Shown: piece by piece, positions 63,537-64,000 of the stretch | How the letters are laid out: each line of letters starts with the position of its first letter | Position numbering within the stretch: position 1 is the stretch's first letter | NCBI RefSeq assembly: GCF_003086695.1 | Contig: NZ_CP025999.1 | Location: 1,901,680 to 1,965,679 of the forward strand | DNA: 64,000 nt | Reading direction: 5' to 3' | Source: Stenotrophomonas sp. SAU14A_NAIMI4_8 | GTDB taxonomy: Bacteria > Pseudomonadota > Gammaproteobacteria > Xanthomonadales > Xanthomonadaceae | Program-made: the position numbers and the translations under genes | Notes under the pieces: model-generated | The model's input: only the letters and a program-made list of their open reading frames with translations | The model's database searches: none | What the model was told of the DNA's origin: nothing

Positions 63537-64000
63537 ATGCGCAACAACCCGATGGCCCTGGGCATCGCCAATGGCGTTGCCGCCGGCGCGCTGTGGGGCG
63601 TGGTCTTCCTCGCCCCCGCCGTGCTGGGTACGTTCAACGCGCTGCAGCTGTCGGCCGGGCGCTATCTGGTCTACGGCCTGATTGCCCTGGTGCTGCTGCT
63701 GCCGCGCTGGAAGCGGCTGGCACCGAAACTGGGCCGCGCCGAATGGCGGGGCCTGCTCTGGCTCAGCCTGGCCGGCAACCTGGTGTACTTCCTGCTGCTG
63801 GCTACCGCCGTGCAGTGGGCCGGTGGTGCGGCGGCCTCGCTCATCGTCGGGCTGATTCCAGTGGTGGTGACCCTGGTGGGTGTGCGTGAGCAGGGTGCGG
63901 TGCCGTTGAAACAGTTGTTGCCAGCGCTGGGGCTGTGCGTGCTCGGGGTTACCCTGGTGGGCTGGGAGGCGCTGATGTCCGAACACCTGGCCACGCCGTG
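63537..64000 (+). CDS. EamA-family (DMT) transporter, cut by window edge
   Basis: ATG 63537 opens a frame of 154 visible codons running off the right edge: MRNNPMALGIANGVAAGALWGVVFLAP, then GRYLVYGLIALVLLLPRW, then GAAASLIVGLIPVVVTLVG. The pattern of hydrophobic helices and the conserved small-residue-rich first helix are those of the EamA drug/metabolite exporter fold, about half of the usual 300 residues. It is a different member from the transporter at 41078-41980. Substrate unknown. Confidence 0.85.
   Translation, partial: MRNNPMALGIANGVAAGALWGVVFLAPAVLGTFNALQLSAGRYLVYGLIALVLLLPRWKRLAPKLGRAEWRGLLWLSLAGNLVYFLLLATAVQWAGGAAASLIVGLIPVVVTLVGVREQGAVPLKQLLPALGLCVLGVTLVGWEALMSEHLATP

Overview
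The window looks like a chromosomal segment of a GC-rich gammaproteobacterium of the Xanthomonadaceae, most probably Stenotrophomonas. The grounds are strong G/C bias at third codon positions, Xanthomonad-type gene content, and many short palindromes with a GTAG head. Those palindromes match the SMAG (REP) elements known from S. maltophilia. This assignment is inferred from pattern; no database search was possible.

Layout. 1-1.5 kb: a truncated unknown gene at the left edge and a small unknown gene with a paralogue at 8.1 kb. 1.6-3.5 kb: a LysR regulator divergent from an exported DJ-1/PfpI protein. 3.6-5.9 kb: a two-gene operon, a PD-(D/E)XK nuclease/DUF2075 helicase fusion plus a MazG-like pyrophosphohydrolase, which is the best defence-system candidate here. 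6-8.4 kb: 3-hydroxybutyrate dehydrogenase, a small exported protein and an unknown gene pair, followed by a highly folded intergenic element. 9-11.2 kb: an exported alpha/beta hydrolase and a CxxC carboxymuconolactone-decarboxylase-family protein, divergent from a TetR regulator with three operator-like boxes between them. 11.3-15.4 kb: CheW-like protein, GAF-GGDEF-EAL protein and membrane diguanylate cyclase, all on the minus strand. 15.4-18.3 kb: a tandem-duplicated unknown gene and two membrane proteins. 18.3-22.9 kb: a SRPBCC/ArsR/SRPBCC operon, an SDR/AraC divergent pair, an orphan antitoxin-like gene and a GlxA-type regulator. 23.0-23.4 kb: an array of seven large palindromes.

23.5-34.1 kb: a TonB receptor and a long plus-strand operon (FMN reductase, thioredoxin-fold DUF3088, two FMN-dependent monooxygenases, M20 amidase, GNAT acetyltransferase, permease-ATPase fusion, binding protein). 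Gene by gene this matches the Bacillus subtilis ytm/ytn logic of importing S-modified cysteine, acetylating it, oxidising it and deacetylating it to recover cysteine. 34.2-41 kb: a large exported glycosidase-like protein behind a LacI-type operator, a RomA-type metallo-hydrolase divergent from TetR, and an aminoglycoside-phosphotransferase-family gene. 41-47.7 kb: EamA transporter, murB, pyrD, a methyltransferase, a small DUF4190-type membrane protein, an SDR and an ALDH7 dehydrogenase. 47.9-51.3 kb: tRNA-Arg(CCT) and a run of small unknown genes with weaker codon bias, probably a small accessory island without a visible integrase.

51.5-59.9 kb: a tiny membrane peptide, a MarC protein, a 42-bp-period tandem array of SMAG elements, then a signalling cluster. 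A PAS kinase and stand-alone receiver run leftward. A hybrid kinase with three receivers, CheR, CheB and a receiver-kinase run rightward with overlapping start/stop codons. 60-64 kb: a BLUF photoreceptor, an exported choloylglycine-hydrolase-family enzyme, a duplicated-domain secreted protein, an AraC regulator, more repeats, and the start of an EamA transporter cut by the right edge.
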